Below, piece after piece: positions 26,747-36,010 of a stretch of DNA of 64,000 nucleotides. Source of the DNA: Chthonomonas calidirosea T49. GTDB lineage: Bacteria > Armatimonadota > Chthonomonadetes > Chthonomonadales > Chthonomonadaceae. Under the pieces are notes generated by a model. The model saw only the letters and a program-made list of their open reading frames with translations, ran no database searches and was not told the DNA's origin. The translations under genes were made by a program, and so were the position numbers. Position 1 is the stretch's first letter. Every line of letters starts with the position of its first letter. The DNA lies in NCBI RefSeq assembly GCF_000427095.1, contig NC_021487.1:3147241-3211240 (forward strand), read 5' to 3'.

Positions 26747-26776
26747 TTGACAAAAAGGGGCGTTCCGTGCTAGCAT
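26747..26776 (+). promoter_or_regulatory. Sigma-70 promoter of tRNA-His
   Basis: Perfect TTGACA (26747-26752), 18 bp, TAGCAT (26771-26776). Transcription would start at about 26783, just before the tRNA. Confidence 0.7.
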
Positions 26777-26788
26777 AGGAAATAACAT

Positions 26789-26863
26789 GGCGACTGTAGC
26801 TCAGCCGGTTAGAGTGCCAGGTTGTGGCCCTGGAGGTCGTCGGTTCAAGTCCGACCAGTCGCC
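26789..26863 (+). tRNA. tRNA-His (anticodon GTG)
   Basis: Complete cloverleaf. Acceptor stem GCGACTG/CAGTCGC, D stem GCTC/GAGT, anticodon stem CCAGG/CCTGG with loop TTGTGGC giving anticodon GTG, T stem GTCGG/CCGAC with TTCAAGT loop. The His-specific extra G at position -1 (26789) is encoded and faces discriminator C73 (26863). The CCA end is not encoded. Confidence 0.97.
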
Positions 26864-26878
26864 CTTAGAGCGTAATTT

Positions 26879-26915
26879 AAGAACAGGGGGAGGCAATATG
26901 CCTCCCCCTGTTCTT
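26879..26915 (+). terminator. Terminator of tRNA-His, 17-bp perfect palindrome
   Basis: Arms of 17 bp (26879-26895 and 26899-26915) pair perfectly around an ATA loop, with AAGAAC at one end and GTTCTT at the other. It follows the tRNA by 15 bp, and the symmetric A/T ends allow function in both directions. Confidence 0.85.
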
Positions 26916-27105
26916 AGTCGGGGTACACAAAGCACTGCGTAACGGCTCTGGCAATAGATGAAGGCACTTTGTTCGTGGCATACAACGGTAGGGCGGCTTT
27001 TGGGTAAAAAATTTGGGATAACTTTGCAGATAGTTTGTCGTCCAAAATAATAAGGATATACGAACCACTGTACCCAAAATGGGCGCAAAGATCGTTCTGC
27101 TAAAC

Positions 27106-27133
27106 GTATTTAGAGAAGGTCTTGCCTAAATAC
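27106..27133. promoter_or_regulatory. Inverted repeat upstream of the efflux operon
   Basis: Perfect 8-bp arms GTATTTAG-N12-CTAAATAC about 70 bp before the adaptor-gene ATG. A weak promoter (TTGTCG at 27035-27040, 16 bp, TATACG at 27057-27062) lies upstream, so the palindrome would fall in the early transcribed region, where a TetR/MarR-like repressor site or an RNA hairpin is possible. Confidence 0.4.
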
Positions 27134-27204
27134 AAGCTCTTCTCTACTTATTGCTATCAAAAAATGAGGACTCTTGGTCTTCGGACCTCGTGAGGAAAAA
27201 CAAG

Positions 27205-28983
27205 ATGGAATCGGTGTCGAATCCGCATACAGTAGCCTTGCGCCGTAAAACACGCCGTCGTCTCCGCCCTTGGCCCAGTATTGTGACAGTAGGTGTGCTT
27301 GTAGCTCTCGGATGGTGGGGGTGGAGCGCTACGCATGCCTCGAAAGAGGCGGAGTCTCCGCTGATTACAGCTAAAGTTGTGCGAGGCGATTTAGAGGAGA
27401 CCATCTCCGCCACAGGAAGTGTTACCGCTCAAACAGGGGCTGAGGTGAAGATTGGCTCCCAACTTACGGGTGTTATCAAACGCCTTTATACCGATGTTGG
27501 TCAGATCGTGCACAAGGGCGCTCCCATTGCTGAGTTGGATCTGCCGGATATCACCGCACAGCGTAACGAGGCCCAGGCTAACCTTGCAGCGGCCGAGATG
27601 AAGCTGGAACAAGACCTCTCTGGGGTACAGATGCTTAAAGACCAAACCAACAGCGCTGTTACTCAGGCAAAGGCACAACTGCGCAGTGCAGAGGCTCAGC
27701 TTGCATCCGCTAAGGCAGCAGCGCGCCAGCAGGAGGAGCAGACGCGCACCGATATACAAAAGGCGCAAGCGGCACTTTCTGCCGCCAAAGCCGCTCTTAG
27801 CACAGCACAGGCCACTCTTCGCCAGACCCAGGCGAGTGCGAACCTTGAGATCGCCACGGCGCAGGCGCAGCTGACTCAGGCGCAGGCAACGGCACATGAC
27901 GCTGAGCTGAACCTGCAACGACAGAAGCAACTGTTGCAGAAAGGGTTTGTGGCTCAGAGTGCGGTGGACGATGCCCAAGCGACCTACACGGTGGATGAGG
28001 CCCAGGTGGCTGCTGCACAGCAGAATGTAGAGCTCGTTCGTCAGAAGGTGACAGCGGATCTACAAACCGCACAAGACCAAGTGACCCAGGCTCAACAGAA
28101 TCTGGACTCGGCCAAAGCGGCCTACGATGCCGCTAAAGCCGAGGTCTATCAGAACGCTGTGAAAGAGGCCGATGTCCGTAACGCCCAGGCCGTCGTGAAT
28201 CAGGCAAAAGCAAATCTCATTTCTGCCCAAGCTAACCTCACTCAGAACCTCTTAAAGCAACAGACCATTGTGCAGGACCAAGATCAGGTGGCAGCAGCAC
28301 GCCAACAGGTGGCCTATTGGAACGCCCAAGTCAACAAAACGATTATCCGTAGCCCGATAACCGGTACGGTTCTCCAACTAGCGTCCCAACAGGGCGAGAC
28401 GTTGGTAGCCGGTTTATCGGCACCGACCCTTATTATTGTCGCTGACTTGCATCGTCTGCAGATAGATGCCTATGTGGATGAGACCGATATCGGCAAAGTG
28501 AAGCTTGGTCAAGAGGCCGACTGCACGGTGGATGCCTTCCCGCATATGGTGATTAAAGGGCATGTTTCCAAGATCGCTTCGGGTTCAACGATCATGCAGG
28601 GCGTGGTAACCTACGACGTAACGATCTCGCTTGATCACCAATATCCTGGACTCAAGCCCGATATGACGGCTAATGTCATCATCCATGTAGGTAAGCTGTC
28701 TAATGTATTGCTTGTGCCTGCCGAGTCGGTGCATTTAGGTGTACACGGCGCTACCGTGGATGTGTTGACGATGAAAGATGGGAAGCAGGTCATTACGCCC
28801 CATGTGGTGAAGGTAGGGGGGAGCGATGGCGTCAATACCGCTATTCTTGCCGGTTTAAACGAAGGCGATGTCATAGTGCGTGCCGGTACGGCCAGCTCTA
28901 ATAGACCTATGTGGGGTAATGCTTCGCCGTTCACGAGTAACAATAACAACAAACAGAAGAAACCGTCTAACGGAGGGGCTTAA
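27205..28983 (+). CDS. Efflux periplasmic adaptor (MacA/HlyD family) with very long coiled coil
   Basis: Membrane-fusion protein of 592 residues linking an inner-membrane ABC transporter to an outer-membrane duct. One N-terminal membrane segment ([17 protein letters not shown]) is followed by a split lipoyl domain ([39 protein letters not shown]). Between them, about residues 110-380, is an Ala/Gln-rich helical hairpin much longer than MacA's. A beta-barrel follows ([16 protein letters not shown]). ATG at 27205 with GAGGA 8 nt upstream is preferred over TTG at 27151. The stop overlaps the ATPase start (TAATG). Confidence 0.92.
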   Translation: MESVSNPHTVALRRKTRRRLRPWPSIVTVGVLVALGWWGWSATHASKEAESPLITAKVVRGDLEETISATGSVTAQTGAEVKIGSQLTGVIKRLYTDVGQIVHKGAPIAELDLPDITAQRNEAQANLAAAEMKLEQDLSGVQMLKDQTNSAVTQAKAQLRSAEAQLASAKAAARQQEEQTRTDIQKAQAALSAAKAALSTAQATLRQTQASANLEIATAQAQLTQAQATAHDAELNLQRQKQLLQKGFVAQSAVDDAQATYTVDEAQVAAAQQNVELVRQKVTADLQTAQDQVTQAQQNLDSAKAAYDAAKAEVYQNAVKEADVRNAQAVVNQAKANLISAQANLTQNLLKQQTIVQDQDQVAAARQQVAYWNAQVNKTIIRSPITGTVLQLASQQGETLVAGLSAPTLIIVADLHRLQIDAYVDETDIGKVKLGQEADCTVDAFPHMVIKGHVSKIASGSTIMQGVVTYDVTISLDHQYPGLKPDMTANVIIHVGKLSNVLLVPAESVHLGVHGATVDVLTMKDGKQVITPHVVKVGGSDGVNTAILAGLNEGDVIVRAGTASSNRPMWGNASPFTSNNNNKQKKPSNGGA

Positions 28984-29765
28984 TGACAGTCGAAGAACCC
29001 ATGCTGCGCCTTCGAGGGATCACCAAGGTATATGAGATGGGTGATCAATTTGTGCAAGCTCTCGACGGGGTTGATCTCGATATCTATCGTGGAGAGTTTG
29101 TGGCCATTATGGGTCCCTCCGGATCGGGTAAATCTACCCTCATGCACATCATCGGCTGCCTTGATACCCCTACCACTGGCTCCTATCAGATAGATGGGAT
29201 CGAGGTGGCCGAGATGGATGAGGTGGAGTTAGCCCATATCCGTAATCGGAAGATAGGTTTTGTCTTTCAAGGGTTTAACCTGCTTCCGAGGACAACGGCT
29301 TTGGAAAACGTGGAGCTGCCATTAGTTTATGCACGTCGGAAAGATCGAACCGAGCGTGCTATTGCAGCCTTAGAGCGAGTGGGATTGGGGGATCGACTCG
29401 ATCACTGGCCAAACCAGCTTTCGGGAGGTCAACAGCAACGGGTAGCCATCGCACGTGCCCTTGCCCCCGAGCCGCTCCTTATTCTGGCGGATGAGCCTAC
29501 TGGAAATCTCTCCAGCCTCCAAAGTGAGGAGATTATGGATATCTTTCAAAATCTCAACGACGAAGGCATCACCGTCGTCATGGTGACGCATGAGCCGGAT
29601 ATAGCACGTCATGCGAAACGTATCGTTACGATTAGAGATGGCCGCATCGTGGATGATGAGCCTGTCACCAACCGAATCTATGCACGTGAGGCGCTCGCGG
29701 CGATGGTAGCGGAGCGAGAACGTGAACAGAAACGTCGTCTAGAAGTTCAAATGCAGCAGGTGTAA
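28983..29765 (+). CDS. MacB/LolD-type ABC transporter ATP-binding protein
   Basis: ATPase of 260 residues. Walker A is [15 protein letters not shown], the Q-loop region [20 protein letters not shown], the signature [15 protein letters not shown], Walker [13 protein letters not shown] and the H-loop VMVTHEPD. This is the canonical MacB/LolD subgroup. Here the ATPase is a separate protein rather than fused to the permease. It is coupled to the adaptor by a 1-bp overlap and precedes the permease by 4 bp. Confidence 0.95.
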   Translation: MTVEEPMLRLRGITKVYEMGDQFVQALDGVDLDIYRGEFVAIMGPSGSGKSTLMHIIGCLDTPTTGSYQIDGIEVAEMDEVELAHIRNRKIGFVFQGFNLLPRTTALENVELPLVYARRKDRTERAIAALERVGLGDRLDHWPNQLSGGQQQRVAIARALAPEPLLILADEPTGNLSSLQSEEIMDIFQNLNDEGITVVMVTHEPDIARHAKRIVTIRDGRIVDDEPVTNRIYAREALAAMVAEREREQKRRLEVQMQQV

Positions 29766-29769
29766 AGAG

Positions 29770-31065
29770 ATGAATCTGCTAGAATCCACACGTATCGCCC
29801 TTCGAGGGTTGGCTGGAAACAAAATGCGAACGTTTCTCACGATGCTCGGCATCATTATTGGTGTCGGCGTCGTGATCCTTGTTGTCGCTATAGGCGAGGG
29901 AGCCACTCAGCGCGTAAAGCAGACCATTGACGAGTTAGGAACGAACTTGCTTTTCGTGTGGAACGGTCCGCCGCGCCTTCACATTGCCCCTGCAGCTGCC
30001 TTGGCCGCACAGTCCGACAGCAGTACTACTACGACGACAAGCAACGGCTTCCCAACACCACCGGCGCCGCCAAATCGCCTTACACTGGACGAAGCCAACG
30101 CCATAGCGAAAAACTTTACGCAGGCCATAGCGGCCGTCGCGCCCATTGTGCGTCGCAGTGTGCAGATCCGTTTTCAAGATAACAATGCTACCACCACTTT
30201 GGAAGGAACGAACACAGAGTATCCTTTCGTGAATAACGCTTCCGTTATGCGCGGCCGCTTCTTTGATCAAAGCGATATTGACGGCGTACGGCAGGTGTGC
30301 GTCGTGGGACAAACCGTTGTGGAAAGCCTAACAGGCAGTGCTGACAACGATCTTGTTGGGCAGCATATCTCTATCAACAACCAAGACTTTTTGGTGATCG
30401 GCGAGTTAACCCCAAAAGGCTCCGGCATCTTTGGGCAAGATCAGGATGATGTGATTCTTGCGCCGATCACCACGGTAATGCAGCGCATTGCAAATACGAC
30501 GAATATCGACGCAATGAATGTGCGCTGCACAAGTGCCAAGATGATGCCGCTGGCCATGGAGCAGATCGCAAACTATCTAAGGAACCAGCACCACTTGCAA
30601 CCGCCTTTTCCTCAAAACGACGACTTTGAGATACGAAGCCAAACTGATTTAATGAATCGGCAACAGAGTGTGACCGGTACAATGACCTCTCTGCTCTCTA
30701 TCGTTGCGATTATCTCGCTGGTTGTGGGTGGCATCGGGATTATGAACATTATGCTGGTTTCGGTTACCGAGCGCACACGCGAGATCGGCATTCGTAAGGC
30801 CATTGGCGCTACCCCGCGCGACATCTTGTTGCAGTTCCTCATCGAGTCCTCAATTATCTCTCTTATTGGGGGGATCATAGGTCTCGCCCTTGGAGTAATC
30901 GGAGCGCATCTCTTGGCGACGGTAGGAGGCTGGAACACGATTGTAGACCCGCGTGCAGTGATAGCGGGTTTGGTTGTCTCGGCAGGCGTAGGGTTGTTCT
31001 TTGGAATCTACCCGGCAAGTAAGGCCGCCGCACTCAATCCCATCGAGGCGTTGCGGTTTGAATAG
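29770..31065 (+). CDS. MacB-like ABC transporter permease
   Basis: Permease of 431 residues. N-terminal MacB opening (ALRGLAGNKMRTFLTMLGII), a periplasmic core domain (about residues 60-290; GRFFDQSDIDGVRQVCVVGQ) with a Ser/Thr/Pro-rich insertion near residue 80, and the C-terminal three-helix FtsX domain (GGIGIMNIMLVSVTERTREI, GIRKAIGATPRDI). It completes a tripartite efflux or lipoprotein/peptide exporter with the two preceding genes. No outer-membrane TolC gene is adjacent. Confidence 0.94.
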   Translation: MNLLESTRIALRGLAGNKMRTFLTMLGIIIGVGVVILVVAIGEGATQRVKQTIDELGTNLLFVWNGPPRLHIAPAAALAAQSDSSTTTTTSNGFPTPPAPPNRLTLDEANAIAKNFTQAIAAVAPIVRRSVQIRFQDNNATTTLEGTNTEYPFVNNASVMRGRFFDQSDIDGVRQVCVVGQTVVESLTGSADNDLVGQHISINNQDFLVIGELTPKGSGIFGQDQDDVILAPITTVMQRIANTTNIDAMNVRCTSAKMMPLAMEQIANYLRNQHHLQPPFPQNDDFEIRSQTDLMNRQQSVTGTMTSLLSIVAIISLVVGGIGIMNIMLVSVTERTREIGIRKAIGATPRDILLQFLIESSIISLIGGIIGLALGVIGAHLLATVGGWNTIVDPRAVIAGLVVSAGVGLFFGIYPASKAAALNPIEALRFE

Positions 31066-32365
31066 TTCGGCGCAGCCAATCCGGCCTACGCCTTTTCTTG
31101 CGCTTCGTTCTCGTAACTTTCGCCTCTTTTTTGTTGGGCAGTTTATTTCCGTGGTCGGCACCTGGATGCAGACCATGGCGCAGCAGTGGCTCGTCTATGA
31201 GATTACCCATTCGGCAAGCTGGCTCGGCATTGTTACGGGAGCTGGAGCCATTCCCTATGTCCTTTTGACCCTTCATGGCGGTAAAGCGGCTGATAGATAC
31301 CCGCGTCGGACAATCCTGGTGATCACTCAGGCCGCTGCTATGCTTTTGGCCTTTGCCCTTGCGTTGCTCAACACAAACTGGGTAGTGCCCATTCGTCCTT
31401 GGCATATCGCTCTGCTAGCAGCCCTCTCCGGTGTGGTAAACGCCTATAACATGCCGGCACAACAGGCCTTTGTTAGTGAAATGGTGGACGACCCAGCAAT
31501 GCTCGGAAATGCTATTGCGCTCAACTCCTTGCAGTTCAATGTGGCCCGCGTGTGCGGACCCTTCTTGGCCGGCGTTACGCTGGCGCATTTTGGAGCCACC
31601 GCCTGTTTCTTCCTTAACGGCTTAAGCTATATTGCCGTTATCATTTCTCTTCTCATGATGCATCTCCCACCCTTTGTGCCCGTGAGTCATCAACTCTCTT
31701 TGGTAAGCGGTTTCCACTATTTAGCCAGGAACCGAGGCCCACTGCGAGTGATACTGCTTGTGGGCGCGGCGAGTTTGGGAGCTTGGTCGGTTTCGACCCT
31801 CTATCCGGTCTATTCTGATAAGTTTGCGGCACTGGCAGGCGCCTCTTTTGCAGTACGTAAGCAGGTTTCTGCTGTCATCTTAGGGCGTATGATGTCGGCA
31901 AGTGGGGTGGGAGCGGCAATTGGCGGGCTCTTGGTGGCCTCTTTCTCCCATCGTTTTGCTCGTCGGTTTCTCCTCTATACGTCTGCCATTTTCTTTGGAA
32001 TCACTCTGCTTTTCTTTGGATCTTGCCATTCGGAGCTGCCTGCCATGCCTGCGCTCATGCTGAGTGGCATTTTTATGACCGCCTTTGGCATCACAGCGAA
32101 CACCGTGGTTCAGGAGCAGGTACCCGATTCGCTTCGTGGAAGGGTTATGGCTATCTATTCGTTCGTTTTTGGAGGGCTCATGCCATTGGGAGGGCTAGAG
32201 ATCGGGTTTGTCGCGAACCATGTGGGAGCGCCGAAAGCTATCTACATGAATGTTGGAGGGTACTTGGTGTGTGTGCTGCTAACCCTACTCTGGAGCCAGC
32301 TTGACAAACGCTCTCAAGGGCTGCCGATTGAGCTTTTAGAGACGACCTCGGAGCCTGCCACCTGA
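31058..32365 (+). CDS. MFS transporter (EntS/MFS_3-like)
   Basis: Twelve-helix exporter-type MFS protein of 435 residues. FLALRSRNFRLFFVGQFIS and VGTWMQTMAQQWLVYEIT are the usual opening of the EntS/MFS_3 group, followed by GGKAADRYPRRTILVITQ (motif A). The N-terminal TTG at 31058 overlaps the permease stop by 8 bp and has GAGGCG 8 nt upstream. A longer frame back to 31001 is unlikely, because those residues are the shadow of the permease end. It is likely co-transcribed with the efflux ABC system; substrate unknown. Convergent with dprA (3 bp gap). Confidence 0.9.
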   Translation: MNSSAQPIRPTPFLALRSRNFRLFFVGQFISVVGTWMQTMAQQWLVYEITHSASWLGIVTGAGAIPYVLLTLHGGKAADRYPRRTILVITQAAAMLLAFALALLNTNWVVPIRPWHIALLAALSGVVNAYNMPAQQAFVSEMVDDPAMLGNAIALNSLQFNVARVCGPFLAGVTLAHFGATACFFLNGLSYIAVIISLLMMHLPPFVPVSHQLSLVSGFHYLARNRGPLRVILLVGAASLGAWSVSTLYPVYSDKFAALAGASFAVRKQVSAVILGRMMSASGVGAAIGGLLVASFSHRFARRFLLYTSAIFFGITLLFFGSCHSELPAMPALMLSGIFMTAFGITANTVVQEQVPDSLRGRVMAIYSFVFGGLMPLGGLEIGFVANHVGAPKAIYMNVGGYLVCVLLTLLWSQLDKRSQGLPIELLETTSEPAT

Positions 32366-32368
32366 AAT

Positions 32369-33535
32369 TCAAAGCGACTGGCCGCGCACATAGGTGTTCC
32401 CCGGCAAGCGCTGAACGAAGCCCGACAGCTCTAGTAGGGTCATTTCCGTGCTCACTTCGGATACAGACCGCTGTACCTCCTGAGCGATCTGATCGATATG
32501 ACGTGGAGTGAGCGAAAGAGACTCCACAAGCTTCCGCTGCAGTTCGTTCAGATGCGAGGTATCGAACACGTTGGGTTGGCCTGTATCGAAGTCCAGAGTT
32601 GGTTGGCGAGGCTTAGCTGCTAAGGCGGTAAGTCCAAGAGCGTAGAGGACATCGGCAGTTTCTGTAACCACAATGGCGCCTTCTTTCAACAGAGCATTGG
32701 TGCCGGCACTTGCCGGACGGTTGATATCACCTGGCACGGCAAGTACCGATCTTCCCTGTTCAAGCGCATAGCGTGCCGTGATAAGGGCACCGCTATTGAT
32801 GGGAGCTTCGACAACAAGGACGGCCTGGGCAAGACCGCTGATAACGCGGTTACGTGCGGGAAAACGCCAGGCTTCTGGCTGGGTTCCGGGCGGGTACTCT
32901 GAAACGAGAGCCCCCTGCTGCGCAATAGCCTGAAACAGAGCGCGATGCTCGCGCGGATAAGCGACATCTGGACCGCAGCCTAGCACCGCCAAGGTGCGTC
33001 CTTTTTTCTCCAAAACACCGCGATGGGTGGCAGCATCAATACCGCGTGCACCCCCGCTGATCACGATGATTCTGTAGGCGGCCAACTCGCGGGCGATACG
33101 TTCGGCAACATGGACACCGTAGGGCGTGGCATGGCGCGACCCCACGATCGCCACAGAGGTTAGATCGAATTTCCGATAGCTTCCTTGTAGGAATAGAATC
33201 GCCGGGGGGTCGTAGATGTCGAGAAGGGAGCTAGGGTAGTTTGGGTGTCCCTTCCAGAGGAGGGCTGTATCACTGCGCTCCAACCACCGGCGTTGGGAGG
33301 CAGTAGGGATATAGGCCAAGTCTCGCAAGCGCGCTACATGGTGCGCCTGCAAATCTAGGTCGGGTATCTCTGCCAACTCTCTATCGGTGGCCTCAAAGAG
33401 CGCTTCAGGTGCTGCGCAATACCGCTCGAGAAGCGCCCCGGTAATCTTAGGGCTAAGCTGTAGATTCGCTAGCCTGAGAAGCGCAAGAAGAGATTTTTCG
33501 TTGGCGGTGGAGGCGGTCGGCTTAATCTCCTCCAC
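32369..33535 (-). CDS. dprA: DNA-processing protein DprA (Smf)
   Basis: Loads RecA on incoming single-stranded DNA in natural transformation. A helical SAM-like N-terminal region leads into the Rossmann core: VAIVGSRHATPYGVHVAERI, VISGGARGIDAATHRG, AVLGCGPDVAYPREHRALF, LVSEYPPGTQP, FPARNRVISGLAQAVLVVEA and SGALITARYALEQGR. A C-terminal winged-helix (LTPRHIDQIAQEV, LELSGFVQRLPGNTY) follows. The start is uncertain: the frame is open to TTG at 33631, but GTG at 33535, overlapping the upstream stop by 14 bp, fits the family's N-terminus better. Confidence 0.93.
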   Translation of the reverse strand: MEEIKPTASTANEKSLLALLRLANLQLSPKITGALLERYCAAPEALFEATDRELAEIPDLDLQAHHVARLRDLAYIPTASQRRWLERSDTALLWKGHPNYPSSLLDIYDPPAILFLQGSYRKFDLTSVAIVGSRHATPYGVHVAERIARELAAYRIIVISGGARGIDAATHRGVLEKKGRTLAVLGCGPDVAYPREHRALFQAIAQQGALVSEYPPGTQPEAWRFPARNRVISGLAQAVLVVEAPINSGALITARYALEQGRSVLAVPGDINRPASAGTNALLKEGAIVVTETADVLYALGLTALAAKPRQPTLDFDTGQPNVFDTSHLNELQRKLVESLSLTPRHIDQIAQEVQRSVSEVSTEMTLLELSGFVQRLPGNTYVRGQSL

Positions 33536-35177
33536 CGTTTCCGCCCCCACCGCTGCCAAGGCCAGGACGACCGCCTCTACCTCCCGCTGTATTTGTGCCC
33601 TGCGTGTTTTGAGTGCGTAGGGCGCGTTCAATGGGGTAGGCGTCGCCGGTGGTAAACAACCAGGTTTCCGTTTTCTGATTTCCTTTCCAGTCTTGAGCTG
33701 TTATTGTAATGGTGTGGTGACCATCGGAGAAGGAATTCGAAACCCCAGTCGTTTTTGGTTGAATGTCGTATTCCAAAATGCCTTTATCTTTATCAAAAGT
33801 AAAACCATCTTTACCGTTAATCAGATCTTCTTTCGTAACTTGGTTGATAGGGCGATCATCTATTGTCAGCGTAACACTAGATGGCTTGAGGCCTGAACCG
33901 AAATCGAAGATGTGGGCTCGGACGATAAAAGGAGGTTCACCTTTACAGTACTCTCCACGTTCTGGGGCGAGGGGTGTAATGATCGGCGGTATCAGATCGA
34001 TAGCACTATTGCTAAAGCAGGTAACCGATCCATCGTCGGATACGACGAACAGGTGTCCATTATCTACAGCGGGTGTTGCCAGCACATGGTTTTCTTCAGG
34101 CAATCTATTCGGGTCGAGAGAAGAGGGCTGGATAGAGTAGTCCCATACGAGTTCACCCGTATTGCGGTCATATGCGTAGACCCCGGCCTCGGCACTGCAC
34201 ACAATAAGCAGGTTGCCGGAAATGATGGGTGCAGCATTAATAGGAAAATCAACTTCAGGTACTGTTTTCCAGAGAGGTTTCCTCTGGGATGTTAAGGCAT
34301 AGACCTTTAGGTTCGCTGTGCACACATAGACGTTTCCATCGGGATCGACAGCTGCAGGTGCGGTGAAATCGTTTCTTGCCGGCAAAGACCACACCACGAG
34401 ACCGTTGTCGGTGCGGAGGCAGGTTATAGCCGATTGGCCAGCAACATAGATGTAGTTCTGAGAGACGGCAGGGGTAGAGAACACCGTCACTCCAAGTACC
34501 GAGGCATGCCATTTCTGTGCCCCGGACTGCGCATCCACCGCATGTATCTCCCCATTGGAGGTGCAGAAGTAGAGCATGCCGTTGTAGGTGGTAACATCGC
34601 CCTCTAAAGCTCCTGGCAAGGGAATACCGCCTCCGAGAAGGGGGTTAATGGGATGACCATTGGAAGCCTTAATTCCATAGAGACGTTCGGAACCGGAGAT
34701 AAAGTAGACGTTATCGCCCCAAACGGCCGGATGGCTAATCACGCCACCACGAACTTTATAGGCTGGGTACTTTTGCCGACCGGTATCTGCATCCAGCGCG
34801 TAGAGGCCGTCGCCTTCAGGCACAAAAAGGGTGTCACCACTGATGGTCGGCGTGGCCATAATAGGATTAGGTAAATAGCTACCTTCAGGGTAGACCCACT
34901 TCTGTGCACCTATATGTTCATCGAGCGCGTAGAGACGTGTGCCGGAAGCGTAGTAGATGGTACCATCGGCCACAACTGGGCCGGTTGGATTGTTTGGGTA
35001 GGCTTGTCCCGTGAATTTCCAGTCTACGGCTAGCGGCGCTTTGAGCGTATTGCCGGTGAGGTTTTCCTCTGCAGCGACTTGTAGATGCGACCCACTCAGC
35101 GCCAAAAGCGCTCCAACCAGCAGAACCAGTTCTATGGAAAAAGATTTTTTTAGACCGCCCAGCCATGTTGGCAGCAT
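33522..35177 (-). CDS. Secreted PQQ-like beta-propeller protein
   Basis: A 551-residue exported protein. After a signal segment (IELVLLVGALLALSGSHL) come seven or eight blades of the PQQ/YncE type, seen as repeated A-x-D-x-x-T-G-x-x-x-W units: YALDEHIGAQKWVY, YALDADTGRQKYPA, HAVDAQSGAQKWHA, YAYDRNTGELVWDY. An Ig-like C-terminal region (about residues 400-510) precedes a Gly-rich tail containing GLGSGGGGNGGGD. ATG at 35177 starts the signal peptide. The promoter upstream is a perfect sigma-70 consensus, suggesting high basal expression. Function could be a BamB-like scaffold or a sensor; catalytic PQQ residues cannot be assigned. Confidence 0.88.
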   Translation of the reverse strand: MLPTWLGGLKKSFSIELVLLVGALLALSGSHLQVAAEENLTGNTLKAPLAVDWKFTGQAYPNNPTGPVVADGTIYYASGTRLYALDEHIGAQKWVYPEGSYLPNPIMATPTISGDTLFVPEGDGLYALDADTGRQKYPAYKVRGGVISHPAVWGDNVYFISGSERLYGIKASNGHPINPLLGGGIPLPGALEGDVTTYNGMLYFCTSNGEIHAVDAQSGAQKWHASVLGVTVFSTPAVSQNYIYVAGQSAITCLRTDNGLVVWSLPARNDFTAPAAVDPDGNVYVCTANLKVYALTSQRKPLWKTVPEVDFPINAAPIISGNLLIVCSAEAGVYAYDRNTGELVWDYSIQPSSLDPNRLPEENHVLATPAVDNGHLFVVSDDGSVTCFSNSAIDLIPPIITPLAPERGEYCKGEPPFIVRAHIFDFGSGLKPSSVTLTIDDRPINQVTKEDLINGKDGFTFDKDKGILEYDIQPKTTGVSNSFSDGHHTITITAQDWKGNQKTETWLFTTGDAYPIERALRTQNTQGTNTAGGRGGRPGLGSGGGGNGGGD

Positions 35178-35295
35178 GATTTTTCTAGGACCCCCTCTTC
35201 TAAAACATTGTTCATATCGTATCGCGTCTAAATATCTGACGATGGACGTGTTAGTGAGGTAACATAATGAAAGAACTTTCCACTTAATCATCGCA

Positions 35296-35324
35296 ATTAT
35301 AAACCCAAAAGCCCTCTCTGTCAA
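35296..35324 (-). promoter_or_regulatory. Consensus sigma-70 promoter of the PQQ-propeller gene
   Basis: On the minus strand TTGACA (35319-35324), exactly 17 bp, TATAAT (35296-35301). Both boxes are perfect. An 8-bp hairpin, CCCTCTCT-N4-AGAGAGGG, overlaps the -35 box (35312-35331). It could be an operator or the terminator of an antisense transcript. Confidence 0.8.
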
Positions 35325-35404
35325 GAGAGGGTGCTCTATGAGGCAGGAATTTTTGTCTTTAAAGAGGAACTTAAAAAACGACCAAGAACAGCTGAGGAGT
35401 TTCG

Positions 35405-36010
35405 ATGACGGTAAAACATCCGGCTTTGCTCTGCTCTACCGAAAGCGTTTTAGTTGCTATTGACCTTCAAGAAACCCTCCTACGTACCCTACCTAATACC
35501 GAAAGCTTATTGAGGAGCACGCGCCTCTTGTTACAGGGGGCACAAGCGCTTGGGATACCACTGCTGGTCACCACACAAAATCGCGACAAGCTCGGTGGAG
35601 TTACGAAGGAGCTAGCCGATCTGCTTCCAAAGGAAGACACATGGTTAGATAAGCTCTGCTTTAATTGTGCCGGAGCCTCGAATTTTGTATCGCGACTGCA
35701 AGCGCTACAGAAACGGCAAGTGGTACTGTGCGGGGTGGAGACGCATATCTGTGTTTGCCAAACGGCGTTAGGGCTGCTTGCAGAGGGCTATCAGGTGCAT
35801 ATCGTTGCCGATGCTGTGGCGGCTCGTTCCCAATGGGATCATGAACTGGGATTAAGGAAGATGTTTCAAGTGGGGGCGCTTCCCTCATCGGTCGAGATGG
35901 TGCTCTACGAATGGCTAGAAGAGGCGGGAAGCACCTCGTTTCGTGCGATATTGCCGCTTATTAAGGCGAATCAGAATGAACGTAAGGAGTCAGGTTCTCA
36001 TGCGAGGTAG
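35405..36010 (+). CDS. Isochorismatase-like cysteine hydrolase
   Basis: Hydrolase of 201 residues in the isochorismatase/nicotinamidase superfamily. The catalytic triad is visible: Asp in VLVAIDLQETLL, Lys in TWLDKLCFN and Cys in VETHICVCQTALGLL, with the conserved GYQVHIVADAVAAR after it. Substrate is not predictable (YcaC-like group). The last 11 bp overlap the start of the GH38 mannosidase, so the two are translationally coupled. Confidence 0.9.
   Translation: MTVKHPALLCSTESVLVAIDLQETLLRTLPNTESLLRSTRLLLQGAQALGIPLLVTTQNRDKLGGVTKELADLLPKEDTWLDKLCFNCAGASNFVSRLQALQKRQVVLCGVETHICVCQTALGLLAEGYQVHIVADAVAARSQWDHELGLRKMFQVGALPSSVEMVLYEWLEEAGSTSFRAILPLIKANQNERKESGSHAR

Noticed and set aside
27797-28072. 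Several long frames opposite the adaptor gene
   Set aside because: They mirror the repetitive Ala/Gln coiled-coil codons; no ribosome-binding sites and implausible composition.
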